Program-made: the position numbers and the translations under genes
Notes under the pieces: generated by a model
What the model saw: the letters and a program-made list of their open reading frames with translations, nothing else
Told to the model about the DNA's origin: nothing
Database searches by the model: none
Shown here: positions 24,652-34,981 of the stretch, in pieces
Layout: each line of letters begins with the position of its first letter
How positions within the stretch are numbered: the first letter of the stretch is position 1
Assembly (NCBI GenBank): GCA_041655035.1
Contig: JBAZCN010000020.1
Span: forward strand, 1 to 35,025
From: NAT127 sp041655035
GTDB lineage: Bacteria > Pseudomonadota > Gammaproteobacteria > Pseudomonadales > Porticoccaceae
DNA length: 35,025 nucleotides
Reading direction: 5' to 3'

Positions 24652-25158
24652 CTAGTGGGCGTTCTGTACGGCGCCGGCCTCGGCGGCCTGGGCATTGGCG
24701 TTGGCTACCGCCTGCTGGAACAGGGCATCAAAGTTGATCGGCGGCAACATCAGCGCCGGGAAGCTGCCTTTGTTGATAACGTTGTCGACCGTTTCCCGGA
24801 CATAGGGGAACAGGATATTTGGGCAGTGGGTATTGAGCACAGCGGCCAATTGCTGTTCGTTGAGCCCGCTGGTAAAGAACAGGCCGGCCTGTTTGACTTC
24901 CACCAGGTACAGCGTCTCGTTGTCATCCTTCACCGTGATGGTGATATCGAGCACGACTTCGTAGTGACTGTCATCGAGCTTGGTGATCCGGGTGGCAAGA
25001 TCCTGGTTGACCTTGGGCTGCCATTGGCGGGTAAAGGCACGGGCGCCCATCGGCGACTCGAACGACAGGTCCTTGAGGTAGATCCGCTGCAGAGAGAACT
25101 CCACTTTGTTTTCGCTGTTCTCGGCTGCCGCCGCAGTTTCGTTTGCTTGTTCTGTCAT
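24652..25158 (-). CDS. secB: Protein-export chaperone SecB
   Basis: A tetrameric cytosolic chaperone that keeps preproteins unfolded and hands them to SecA. The 168-residue protein (E. coli 155) has FSLQRIYLKDLSFESP, YLVEVKQAGLFFTSGL and the conserved CPNILFPYVRETVDNVINKGSFPALMLPPINFDALF. Both ends carry Ala/Asn/Glu-rich extensions. It ends the long minus-strand run and converges with the MFS gene. The upstream neighbour is a rhodanese-like gene, as in other gammaproteobacteria, but the grxC gene usually between them is absent. Confidence 0.97.
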   Translation of the reverse strand: MTEQANETAAAAENSENKVEFSLQRIYLKDLSFESPMGARAFTRQWQPKVNQDLATRITKLDDSHYEVVLDITITVKDDNETLYLVEVKQAGLFFTSGLNEQQLAAVLNTHCPNILFPYVRETVDNVINKGSFPALMLPPINFDALFQQAVANANAQAAEAGAVQNAH

Positions 25159-25256
25159 GTCTCAAAACCTTTTATGTTGTGACTGTATGTGTCTGTCTGT
25201 AGTGACGAGTACCCACCGCCTTTAGTGGTGGTTGGCACCCCTGAATTCAAGTGGCA

Positions 25257-25670
25257 TCAGCGGCTTTTGATCAGCGGCAGGCCCTGCCCGCTCCACTCCG
25301 TCATCCCGCCTTGCAGGCGGAGCACCTGGAAGCCCGCCTTGCGCAGTTTTTTGCCCGCGGTACCGGCCTGTTGGCCCAGCTTGTCGGCAACCACCAGCTG
25401 TTTATCGCGGTACTTGTCGAGCTCGGCGAGACGCGCATCGAGCTTGGCAAAGGGGATGTTGATGGCCCCCGTGACATGCCCTTCGTTGAATTCCTTGCCT
25501 TCGCGCACGTCGAGCAACACACCCTCGCCACTGTTCATCAGGCGGGTGAGCTCGTTGGTGGAGATCGGCTTGCCCCCCTTGATACGCTCGCTGAACGCGA
25601 ATACGTAGATCAACAACACCAGGATACTGACCAGAATCCACTGTTCGCTGATAAATATGAAAAAATCCAC
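25257..25670 (-). CDS. Membrane-anchored rhodanese-like protein (YibN type)
   Basis: A 137-residue protein with one N-terminal membrane helix (about residues 8-26, WILVSILVLLIYVFAF) and a cytoplasmic rhodanese fold: GVLLDVREGKEFNEGHVTGAINIPF and GFQVLRLQGGMTEWSGQGLPL. The active-site loop reads VVADKLGQQAGTAGKK with no cysteine anywhere in the protein, so sulfurtransferase activity of the usual kind is not expected. E. coli YibN also departs from the canonical loop. It lies between greA and secB, which suggests a role linked to membrane protein export, but this is inference. Confidence 0.92.
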   Translation of the reverse strand: MDFFIFISEQWILVSILVLLIYVFAFSERIKGGKPISTNELTRLMNSGEGVLLDVREGKEFNEGHVTGAINIPFAKLDARLAELDKYRDKQLVVADKLGQQAGTAGKKLRKAGFQVLRLQGGMTEWSGQGLPLIKSR

Positions 25671-25696
25671 GTCTGACCTCTCGGTTGCCGGGTGCG

Positions 25697-26173
25697 CTAG
25701 ATGTAGCGCACTTCTTCGATCTCGTATTCCACCGGGCCCGACGGGGTGTTGATGACCACCACGTCGCCGACTTCCTTGCCGATCAGCCCGCGCGCGATGG
25801 GCGACTGGTAGGAGATCTTGCCGGCTTTGATATCCGCTTCATCGTCGCCGACGATCTGATAGGTCCTGGCTTCCTCGGACTCGGTATCGAGGATCGACAC
25901 GGTGGTGCCAAAAATCACCTTGTCGGACTCGGCAATCTTGGTGATGTCGATGATCTGGGCATGGCTGAGCTTGCCTTCGATCTCCTGAATGCGCCCCTCG
26001 GCGAAACTCTGCTGTTCCCGGGCAGCATGGTACTCGGCGTTTTCCTTGAGGTCGCCGTGCTCACGGGCCTCGGCAATGGCCTGGATAATGCGCGGGCGCT
26101 CGACCTTTTTCAACTGTTCGAGTTCCTGGCGGAGCCGCTCGGCGCCTTCGGCGGTCATCGGTATCTTATTCAT
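25697..26173 (-). CDS. greA: Transcription elongation factor GreA
   Basis: Rescues backtracked RNA polymerase by stimulating transcript cleavage through its secondary channel. The 158-residue product equals E. coli GreA. The N-terminal coiled coil begins MNKIPMTAEGAERLRQELEQ and carries the acidic tip EHGDLKENAEYHAAREQQ; the C-terminal FKBP-like domain includes SPIARGLIGKEVGDVV. ATG 26173 lies inside the end of carB, an 8-bp overlap; the frame is open to 26287 but the upstream part is carB shadow. carAB-greA is a common gammaproteobacterial unit. Confidence 0.97.
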   Translation of the reverse strand: MNKIPMTAEGAERLRQELEQLKKVERPRIIQAIAEAREHGDLKENAEYHAAREQQSFAEGRIQEIEGKLSHAQIIDITKIAESDKVIFGTTVSILDTESEEARTYQIVGDDEADIKAGKISYQSPIARGLIGKEVGDVVVINTPSGPVEYEIEEVRYI

Positions 26174-29100
26174 GACGCATGGTCTCATGTAATTCCTGGA
26201 GTTTGCGGACCTTGAACTCCTTGCCATGGGCGAGTGCCTGGCACACGGCATTGCCGCCGGCAAGGGTGGTGGTGTAGTAAACTCCATTGGATTCCGCGGT
26301 GGAACGAATGGTCGAGGAGTCGGCGATCGCCTGCCGGCCCTCGGTGGTATTGAGGATCAGCTGCACCTTGCCGTTCTTGATCATGTCGACGATATGGGGG
26401 CGGCCTTCCTTCACCTTGTTGACCACTTCCACCTCGAGACCGGCGCCGCGCAATATCTCGGCGGTGCCGCGGGTCGCCACCAGCGAGAAGCCGCGCTGGT
26501 GAAGCTGGCGGCCCACTTCGGCCACGCCGGGCTTGTCCTGCTCACGAACACTGATGAAGGCCGTCCCCTTCAATGGCAGCTCGTCACTGGCACCGAGCTG
26601 AGCCTTGGCGTAGGCCTCGGCAAAGGTATCGCCGACACCCATCACTTCGCCGGTGGACTTCATTTCGGGGCCGAGGATCGGGTCGATGCCGGGGAACTTG
26701 TTGAACGGGAACACCGCTTCCTTGACACTGAAGTAGCCGGGCACAACCTCGCGGGTAAAGTTCTGTTCCTCGAGGGTTTTGCCCGCCATGCAGCGGGCCG
26801 CGATCTTGGCCAGGGAGATGCCGATGCATTTCGACACGAAAGGCACGGTGCGGGACGCCCGCGGATTGACCTCGATCACATAGGTCTTGCCGTCCTGCCA
26901 GGCGAGCTGGACGTTCATCAACCCCTTGACCTCGAGCTCCACGGCCATCTGCCGGACGATCTCCCGCATCTCGTCCTGGATCGCCGCGGGCAGGCTGTAG
27001 GGTGGCAGCGAACAAGCCGAATCGCCGGAGTGGATACCGGCCTGCTCGATGTGCTGCATGATGGCGCCGATCACCACCTGTCGGCCATCGGACACCGCAT
27101 CGATATCGACTTCGATGGCCGCGGACAGGAAGTAATCGAGCAGGACCGGGGAGTCTTCCGAGACCTGTACCGCCTCGCGCATGTAACGCAGCAACTCGTC
27201 CTCGCCATAGACGATTTCCATCGCCCGGCCGCCGAGCACGTAGGAGGGCCTCACCACCAGCGGATAGCCGATTTCGCGGGCCTTTTCGAGAGCCGCGTCG
27301 GCGGAGCGCACGGTGGCGTTGGGCGGTTGGAGCAGGCCCAGCTTGTCGATCATCTGCTGGAAGCGTTCGCGATCTTCGGCGCGATCGATGGCGTCCGGGC
27401 TGGTGCCGATGATCGGCACGCCGGCGGCCTCCAGCGCGCGCGCCAATTTGAGGGGCGTCTGGCCGCCGAACTGGACGATCACCCCCACCGGTTTCTCGAG
27501 CTGGACGATTTCGAGCACATCTTCCAGCGTCACCGGCTCGAAGTAGAGGCGGTCGGAAGTGTCGTAGTCGGTGGACACGGTCTCGGGGTTGCAGTTGACC
27601 ATGATCGTTTCATAGCCATCCTCGCGCATCGCCAGGGCGGCGTGCACGCAGCAGTAATCGAACTCGATGCCCTGGCCGATACGGTTGGGGCCACCGCCCA
27701 GCACCAGGATTTTTTCCCGGTCACTGGGATTGGCCTCGCATTCTTCCTCGTAGGTAGAGTACATGTAGGCAGTGGCGGTGGCGAACTCGGCGGCGCAGGT
27801 GTCCACCCGCTTGTACACCGGGCGCAGGTTTTCGGCGTGGCGGCGCTGGCGCACCGCCGACTCGCTGGTGCCGAGCAGCGCGGCCAGGCGCCGATCGGCA
27901 AAGCCTTTGCGCTTCAGGCCGTAGAGGCGGTGGCGATCGAGATCGGCGAGCGCCAGTCCCGCCAGGTTGTTCTCCTCTTCCACCAGATCCAGAATCTGGG
28001 CCAGGAACCAGGGGTCGATATTGGTGATACGGTTGACTTCCTCCAGATCCATGCCGGCGCGGAAGGCGTCGGCAACAAACCAGATGCGCTCCGATCCCGC
28101 CTCGGCGATTTCCTCGCGAATGATGCCCATGGCGCCATCGCTGCCTGGCGCCACTCGGGGGTCCAGTCCGGACACACCCACTTCCAGCCCGCGCAGGGCC
28201 TTTTGCAGGGATTCCTGGAACGTGCGGCCGATGGCCATCACTTCGCCCACGGATTTCATCTGGGTGGTGAGCTTGGCATTGGCGGTGGCGAATTTTTCGA
28301 AGGCGAAACGCGGCACCTTGGTGACCACATAATCGATGCTGGGCTCGAAGGACGCCGGGGTGGCGCCGCCGGTGATCTCGTTCTGCAGTTCATCGAGCGT
28401 GTAGCCCACCGCCAGCTTGGCGGCGACCTTGGCGATGGGGAAGCCGGTGGCCTTGGAGGCCAGCGCCGAGGAGCGGGACACCCGGGGATTCATCTCGATC
28501 ACCACCAGGCGGCCATCGGCGGGATTGACCGCGAACTGGACGTTGGAGCCGCCGGTCTCGACACCGATCTCCCGCAACACCTTGATCGAGGCGTCGCGCA
28601 TGATCTGGTATTCCTTGTCGGTCAGCGTCTGGGCCGGTGCCACGGTGATCGAATCGCCGGTGTGAATGCCCATCGGGTCGAGGTTTTCGATGGAGCAAAC
28701 GATGATGCAATTGTCGTTGCGGTCCCGCACCACCTCCATTTCATACTCTTTCCAACCGATCAGGGACTCGTCGATCAACAGCTCCTTGGTCGGCGACAGG
28801 TCGAGCCCGCGCTTACATATTTCCTCGAACTCTTCGCGGTTGTAGGCGATGCCGCCGCCGGAACCACCCATGGTGAAGGACGGGCGGATGATACAGGGAT
28901 AGCCGAACTGGTCCGGCACCTGAAGGGCCTCCTCCAGGCTGTGCACGATCACCGCGCGGGGCGTTTCAAGACCAATGGCTTTCATCGCCTTGTCGAACCG
29001 TTCACGGTCCTCCGCCTTGTCGATGGCGTCCTGGTCGGCACCGATCATCTTCACCCCGAATTTGCCCAGCACCCCTTCACGAGCGAGGTCCAGTGCACAG

Positions 29101-29390
29101 TTCAGGGCTGTCTGGCCACCCATGGTGGGCAGCAGGGCGTCGGGGCGCTCTTTCTCGATGATCGCGGCGACCGTGCGCCACTCCACCGGCTCGATATAGG
29201 TGGCATCCGCCATCGACGGATCGGTCATGATAGTGGCCGGGTTCGAGTTCACCAGAATGACTCGATAGCCCTCTTCCCGCAGGGCCTTGCATGCCTGGGC
29301 GCCGGAGTAATCGAATTCACAGGCCTGGCCGATGACGATGGGCCCGGCGCCTAGGATGAGGATGCTTTTAATGTCTGTGCGTTTGGGCAT
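26166..29390 (-). CDS. carB: Carbamoyl-phosphate synthase large subunit
   Basis: Uses ammonia channelled from CarA, bicarbonate and two ATP to make carbamoyl phosphate for pyrimidine and arginine synthesis. The 1074-residue length matches the family (1073 in E. coli). Two homologous ATP-grasp halves are visible (about 1-400 and 550-930), each with an ILGAGP/VLGGGP-type nucleotide loop and a VIEMNPR or VIEVNPR metal-binding segment; an oligomerisation domain lies between, and the C-terminal MGS-like allosteric domain (about 935-1074) should bind UMP and ornithine. No strong ribosome-binding site precedes the ATG. It is separated from carA by an unusually long 164-bp spacer. Confidence 0.98.
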   Translation of the reverse strand: MPKRTDIKSILILGAGPIVIGQACEFDYSGAQACKALREEGYRVILVNSNPATIMTDPSMADATYIEPVEWRTVAAIIEKERPDALLPTMGGQTALNCALDLAREGVLGKFGVKMIGADQDAIDKAEDRERFDKAMKAIGLETPRAVIVHSLEEALQVPDQFGYPCIIRPSFTMGGSGGGIAYNREEFEEICKRGLDLSPTKELLIDESLIGWKEYEMEVVRDRNDNCIIVCSIENLDPMGIHTGDSITVAPAQTLTDKEYQIMRDASIKVLREIGVETGGSNVQFAVNPADGRLVVIEMNPRVSRSSALASKATGFPIAKVAAKLAVGYTLDELQNEITGGATPASFEPSIDYVVTKVPRFAFEKFATANAKLTTQMKSVGEVMAIGRTFQESLQKALRGLEVGVSGLDPRVAPGSDGAMGIIREEIAEAGSERIWFVADAFRAGMDLEEVNRITNIDPWFLAQILDLVEEENNLAGLALADLDRHRLYGLKRKGFADRRLAALLGTSESAVRQRRHAENLRPVYKRVDTCAAEFATATAYMYSTYEEECEANPSDREKILVLGGGPNRIGQGIEFDYCCVHAALAMREDGYETIMVNCNPETVSTDYDTSDRLYFEPVTLEDVLEIVQLEKPVGVIVQFGGQTPLKLARALEAAGVPIIGTSPDAIDRAEDRERFQQMIDKLGLLQPPNATVRSADAALEKAREIGYPLVVRPSYVLGGRAMEIVYGEDELLRYMREAVQVSEDSPVLLDYFLSAAIEVDIDAVSDGRQVVIGAIMQHIEQAGIHSGDSACSLPPYSLPAAIQDEMREIVRQMAVELEVKGLMNVQLAWQDGKTYVIEVNPRASRTVPFVSKCIGISLAKIAARCMAGKTLEEQNFTREVVPGYFSVKEAVFPFNKFPGIDPILGPEMKSTGEVMGVGDTFAEAYAKAQLGASDELPLKGTAFISVREQDKPGVAEVGRQLHQRGFSLVATRGTAEILRGAGLEVEVVNKVKEGRPHIVDMIKNGKVQLILNTTEGRQAIADSSTIRSTAESNGVYYTTTLAGGNAVCQALAHGKEFKVRKLQELHETMRHE

Positions 29391-29500
29391 TTCGTATAAC
29401 CGTCAGAGTTCGTGCCTTGTAGCTTGGGGCCTGGTGTCGGATGCCTGACGCCAGACGCTTTGGGTGGCTTCGCCGCCAGTAGCCGCTGCTCTTGCTTTGG

Positions 29501-29516
29501 CGCCGGACGCCCGGCG
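29501..29516 (-). repeat. Inverted repeat in carA-carB spacer (first hairpin)
   Basis: CGCCGG, a 4-nt loop and CCGGCG form a perfect 6-bp stem. An overlapping alternative (GACGCC-C-GGCGTC, 29506-29518) is also perfect. The surrounding sequence repeats a GACGCC-like unit several times between about 29438 and 29530. Confidence 0.55.
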
Positions 29517-29521
29517 TCGAA

Positions 29522-29548
29522 CGCCCGGCCAAAGACATCGGCCGGGCG
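29522..29548 (-). repeat. Inverted repeat immediately after carA (second hairpin)
   Basis: CGCCCGGCC and GGCCGGGCG, a perfect 9-bp GC-only stem with a 9-nt loop, starting 7 bp beyond the carA stop on the minus strand. No T-run follows, so it is not an intrinsic terminator. It may protect the carA 3' end or modulate the carA:carB ratio. Confidence 0.6.
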
Positions 29549-29554
29549 CGGGGT

Positions 29555-30700
29555 TCACGCCGCGCTCACGCGGGCCTCCATCAGCTCGATGAAATGGCGG
29601 AACAGCGGCGCGACGTCCCTGGGGCCCGGACTCGCCTCCGGGTGCCCCTGGAAGCTGAAGGCCGGGCAATCGGTGCGCTCGATCCCCTGCAGGGTGCCGT
29701 CGAACAGCGAGCGGTGGGTTGCGCGGAGATTGGCGGGCAGAGTCGCCTCGTCGACGGCAAAGCCGTGATTCTGGCTGGTGATCATTACCGACTGATCCGC
29801 CAGGTTCTGCACTGGATGGTTGCCGCCGTGATGGCCAAATTTCATCTTCAGGGTTTTGCTCCCGGATGCCAGGGCCAGCAGCTGATGGCCAAGACAGATG
29901 CCGAATACCGGGATGCCCGTTTCCAGGAACGTGCGAATGGCGCTGATGGCATAGTCGCAGGGTTCCGGGTCGCCGGGGCCGTTGGACAGGAAGATGCCGT
30001 CCGGATCCATCGCCAGGACATCGCTGGCTGGCGTCTGCGCCGGCACCACCGTCAACTCGCAGCCGTGGTCGACGAGAATGCGCAGGATATTGCGCTTGAC
30101 GCCATAGTCGTAGGCCACCACCTTGAAGCGGCTTCCTTCGCGCCGGCCAAAGCCTTGGCCAAGCTCCCAGGAGCCTTCATTCCACGAGTAGGGCTCTGTG
30201 ACGCTCACCTCCTTGGCGAGATCGACACCCTTGAGCCCGGGAAAGGCCCGGGCCAGTTCCAGGGCCTTGGCTTCGTCGATATCTCCAGCCATAAGACAGC
30301 CGTTCTGGGTGCCCTTTTCGCGAAGCAGCCGGGTCAGCTTGCGGGTGTCGATATCCGCGATGCCGACGATATTGCGCTCCTTCAGGTAGCTGTCGAGATT
30401 CTGCGTACTGCGGAAGTTGCTGACCAGCAGCGGCAGGTCGCGGATGACGAGACCGGCGGCCCAGATGGCCCGCGATTCCTCATCTTCAGGATTGACACCG
30501 ACATTGCCGATATGGGGATAAGTGAGAGTGATGATCTGGCGGGCATAGGACGGATCGGTGAGAATCTCCTGGTAGCCAGTCATGGATGTATTAAATACGA
30601 CTTCGCCACTGGAGGCACCCTCGGCACCAATGGCTGTACCCCGGAAAACAGTGCCCTCTTCAAGCACCAGCAGAGCGGGCCGACGATGATCGGATTTCAA
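29555..30700 (-). CDS. carA: Carbamoyl-phosphate synthase small (glutaminase) subunit
   Basis: Class I glutamine amidotransferase that releases ammonia for CarB. The 381-residue protein has the CarA-specific N-terminal domain (GTVFRGTAIGAEGASSGEVVFNTSMTGYQEI in pieces) and the triad Cys269 (GICLGHQ), His353 and Glu355 (GHPEAS). Translation starts at TTG 30700 with GAGGAG 6 nt upstream; the E. coli carA start is also UUG, so this is a conserved oddity. The 264 bp upstream (30701-30964) hold the dapB terminator and, presumably, the carAB promoter, where I see only weak -35/-10 candidates. Confidence 0.97.
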   Translation of the reverse strand: MKSDHRRPALLVLEEGTVFRGTAIGAEGASSGEVVFNTSMTGYQEILTDPSYARQIITLTYPHIGNVGVNPEDEESRAIWAAGLVIRDLPLLVSNFRSTQNLDSYLKERNIVGIADIDTRKLTRLLREKGTQNGCLMAGDIDEAKALELARAFPGLKGVDLAKEVSVTEPYSWNEGSWELGQGFGRREGSRFKVVAYDYGVKRNILRILVDHGCELTVVPAQTPASDVLAMDPDGIFLSNGPGDPEPCDYAISAIRTFLETGIPVFGICLGHQLLALASGSKTLKMKFGHHGGNHPVQNLADQSVMITSQNHGFAVDEATLPANLRATHRSLFDGTLQGIERTDCPAFSFQGHPEASPGPRDVAPLFRHFIELMEARVSAA

Positions 30701-30783
30701 TACATACTCCTCTCGTTGGGATACGGAACAAAAGCAGGCTCGACAACGCTGGCGTCAGCTTCGGGATGACAAAATCAAGTTGC

Positions 30784-30821
30784 AAAAAAGCGAGATGAAT
30801 GCCTGGATTCATCTCGCTTTT
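30784..30821 (-). terminator. Intrinsic terminator of dapB
   Basis: A perfect 15-bp stem (30786-30800 with 30807-30821) around a 6-nt loop, followed on the minus strand by a run of six T. It separates the dnaKJ-dapB transcript from carAB. A short T-run on the other side would allow some termination from the plus strand as well. Confidence 0.92.
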
Positions 30822-30964
30822 ATGAAATATTGGATCATCTGCCTCTCTTGGGGGTTCAGGCTCTGCTGACCGGCGAAACCTGAGGCGGGATTGTAGGGGA
30901 TAGCCCACGGCCTGTCCAGCCAAATCCACCCCCGGGGAGGCCGCCCGCCCAAGATTGGTGCGGG

Positions 30965-31768
30965 TTATTTGAGCCCCAGCACATCCTGCATGTCATAGCG
31001 CCCCGCCGGTCGCCCGGCCAGCCAGTGGGCGGCGCGCACCGCGCCGCGGGCAAAGGACATGCGGCTCGACGCCTTGTGGGTGATCTCGACCCGCTCGCCA
31101 TCGGCGGCGAAGGTCACCGTGTGGTCGCCGACGATATCCCCGGCGCGCACGGTGGCGAAGCCGATGGTCTCCCGCTGGCGGGCCCCGGTCTGGCCCTCCC
31201 GGCCGTACACCGCCACCTGCTTGAGGTCACGGCCGAGGGCACCGGCCACCACCTCGCCCATGCTCAGGGCAGTGCCGGAAGGGGCGTCGATCTTGTGGCG
31301 GTGGTGAGCCTCATAGATTTCGATATCGACGTCGCCCCCCAGCACCCGCGCCGCCATGTCCAGCAGTTTGAAACACAGGTTGACGCCGGTGCTGAAATTG
31401 GAGGCCTGGCAGATCGCCGCAGTGGCGATGGCGTCGGCAATCACCGCCTTCTGCTCGTCGTTGAAGCCGGTGGTGCCCAGTACCAGCTTCTTGCCATGTG
31501 CGGCGCACAGCCGCACATTGGCCACCGACGCCGCGGGCACCGTGAAGTCGATCAGGACGTCGAAATGATCGACAACCGCGGCCAGATCCCCGGCGATGGT
31601 CACGCCATTGCGGCCGATGCCCGCCAGTTCGCCGGCATCGGCGCCCACCAGGGAACTGTCGGGCCGTTCCAGGGCGGCCGCCAGCTCCACGCCGGGATGA
31701 CTGGCGATGGCCTCGATAAGGGTCTTGCCCATGCGGCCGGCGGCACCGGTGACGGCGATTCTGATCAT
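30965..31768 (-). CDS. dapB: 4-hydroxy-tetrahydrodipicolinate reductase
   Basis: NAD(P)H-dependent reductase of the diaminopimelate/lysine pathway, feeding peptidoglycan and protein synthesis. The 267-residue product has the Rossmann loop VTGAAGRMGKTL, the LVLGTTGF segment, the catalytic signature EAHHRHKIDAPSGTAL and the C-terminal SRMSFARGAVRAAHWL. ATG 31768 has AGGA 6 nt upstream; the frame is open to 31972 but the extension lies within dnaJ and is not family-like. It follows dnaJ by 47 bp, an order shared with Pseudomonas. Confidence 0.97.
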   Translation of the reverse strand: MIRIAVTGAAGRMGKTLIEAIASHPGVELAAALERPDSSLVGADAGELAGIGRNGVTIAGDLAAVVDHFDVLIDFTVPAASVANVRLCAAHGKKLVLGTTGFNDEQKAVIADAIATAAICQASNFSTGVNLCFKLLDMAARVLGGDVDIEIYEAHHRHKIDAPSGTALSMGEVVAGALGRDLKQVAVYGREGQTGARQRETIGFATVRAGDIVGDHTVTFAADGERVEITHKASSRMSFARGAVRAAHWLAGRPAGRYDMQDVLGLK

Positions 31769-31815
31769 GGTGATTCCTTTGTCTGCTGAGACTGCCCGGG
31801 TAAAACGGAAAACGC

Positions 31816-32931
31816 CTATATTGTAAATCCGTCGAAGAACTTTTTGACGCCCTCGAACCAGCTTGTCTGCCGCGGCGAGTTTCTGCCACCCTCGAGATCG
31901 GCCTGGAAGCCGCGCAGCAGTTCCTTCTGGCGGCCGCTGAGATTGACCGGGGTTTCGACCACCACCCGGCACAGCAGATCTCCCGGACCGCCACCCCGGA
32001 CGCTGCTCACACCCTTGGCCCGCAGGCGGAACAGGCGACCGGTCTGGGTCTCCGGCGGCACCTTGAGCTTGACCTTGCCGCCGAGGGTCGGCACCTCCAA
32101 CTCGCCGCCGAGCGCGGCATCGACGAAACTGATCGGCACTTCACAGTACAGGTTGCGGCCATCCCGCTGGAATATCTCGTGCTCGCGCACCATGATCTGG
32201 ACATAGAGGTCGCCGGGAGGGCCGCCGGCCGGACCGGCTTCGCCCTCGCCGGACAGGCGGATGCGGTCGCCGTTGTCGACGCCGGCCGGGACCTTCACCG
32301 ACAGCGTCTTGGCCTCTTCGCGCACGCCGCGGCCATGGCACTTGGTGCAGGGATCGCTGATCAGCACGCCGCGGCCACGGCACTTGGGACAGGTCTGCTG
32401 GACCTGGAAGAAACCCTGGGACATCCGCACCTGGCCGACGCCGCCACAAGTGCCACAGGTCAGCGGCGTGGAGCCTTTTCTGGCGCCCGAGCCGTCACAT
32501 TCCTCGCAGTGCACCAGGGTGGGCACACGGATGGTCGCGGTGGTGCCGCGCACCGCATCCTCGAGATCGAGCTCGAGATCGTAGCGCAGATCGGAACCCC
32601 TGGCCGGACCACCCCGGCCGCGACCACCGCCACCAAAGATGTCGCCGAAGACATCGCCGAAGATATCGCTGAAGTTACCGAACCCGCCACCGGCCCCGCC
32701 GTTGCCGGACACCGCATCGTGGCCGAAGCGGTCGTAGGCCGCGCGCTTTTCGGCATCGGACAGGATTTCATAGGCTTCGGTGGCCTCCTTGAACTTGTCC
32801 TCGGCGTCCTTGTCGTCCGAATTGCGATCCGGGTGGAACTTCATCGCCACCCGCCGATAGGCTTTCTTGATATCCGCCTCGGAGGCGTCGCGTGCGACGC
32901 CCAGTATGTCGTAGTAATCCCGCTTGGCCAT
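31816..32931 (-). CDS. dnaJ: Chaperone protein DnaJ
   Basis: The Hsp40 co-chaperone that delivers clients to DnaK and stimulates its ATPase. The 371-residue class A protein has the J-domain with the HPD motif (MKFHPDRNSDD, about residue 33), a Gly/Phe region (FGNFSDIFGDVFGDIFGGGG), a zinc domain with four CxxCxGxG-type repeats (CEECDGSG, CGTCGGVG, CPKCRGRG, CTKCHGRG) and two client-binding beta domains. The ribosome-binding site is weak. A terminator-like hairpin lies between it and dnaK. Confidence 0.98.
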   Translation of the reverse strand: MAKRDYYDILGVARDASEADIKKAYRRVAMKFHPDRNSDDKDAEDKFKEATEAYEILSDAEKRAAYDRFGHDAVSGNGGAGGGFGNFSDIFGDVFGDIFGGGGRGRGGPARGSDLRYDLELDLEDAVRGTTATIRVPTLVHCEECDGSGARKGSTPLTCGTCGGVGQVRMSQGFFQVQQTCPKCRGRGVLISDPCTKCHGRGVREEAKTLSVKVPAGVDNGDRIRLSGEGEAGPAGGPPGDLYVQIMVREHEIFQRDGRNLYCEVPISFVDAALGGELEVPTLGGKVKLKVPPETQTGRLFRLRAKGVSSVRGGGPGDLLCRVVVETPVNLSGRQKELLRGFQADLEGGRNSPRQTSWFEGVKKFFDGFTI

Positions 32932-32960
32932 GGTTTCCGAAATCCGTTGTTATCACTCTC

Positions 32961-32972
32961 GCGCTATAGCGC
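32961..32972. repeat. Perfect 12-bp palindrome upstream of dnaJ
   Basis: GCGCTATAGCGC, 30 bp before the dnaJ start codon. It could be a protein-binding site or part of the dnaJ leader; no known operator matches it clearly. Confidence 0.4.
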
Positions 32973-33025
32973 AAACGCGGGACGGTCGACCGGGGACACT
33001 CCCGGCAGAACCTCCCGCGCAGCGT

Positions 33026-33058
33026 AAAAAAAATCACGGCGAAGCCGGGGCTCCGCCG
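33026..33058 (-). terminator. Intrinsic terminator between dnaK and dnaJ
   Basis: In minus-strand RNA a 9-bp stem (CGGCGGAGC with GCTTCGCCG) around a CCCG loop, then UGA and a run of eight U. The only non-Watson-Crick pair is G-U in this orientation but A-C on the plus strand, so it is built for dnaK-direction transcripts. It begins 7 bp after the dnaK stop. Confidence 0.75.
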
Positions 33059-33064
33059 CACCAC

Positions 33065-34981
<1,917 letters not shown>

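Noticed and set aside
25213..25231. CCACC/GGTGG pair between the rhodanese-like gene and secB
   Set aside because: Only 5 bp with a 9-nt loop and no T-run; likely chance.
26226..29354. A 1042-codon open frame on the plus strand opposite carB
   Set aside because: It is antisense to an unmistakable carB. The peptide is rich in His, Asp, Gly and Arg in the way of GC-rich shadow frames and has no recognisable domain.
30660..30929. An 89-codon minus-strand frame between dapB and carA
   Set aside because: It overlaps the dapB terminator and the carA start, lacks a ribosome-binding site and shows no coding character.
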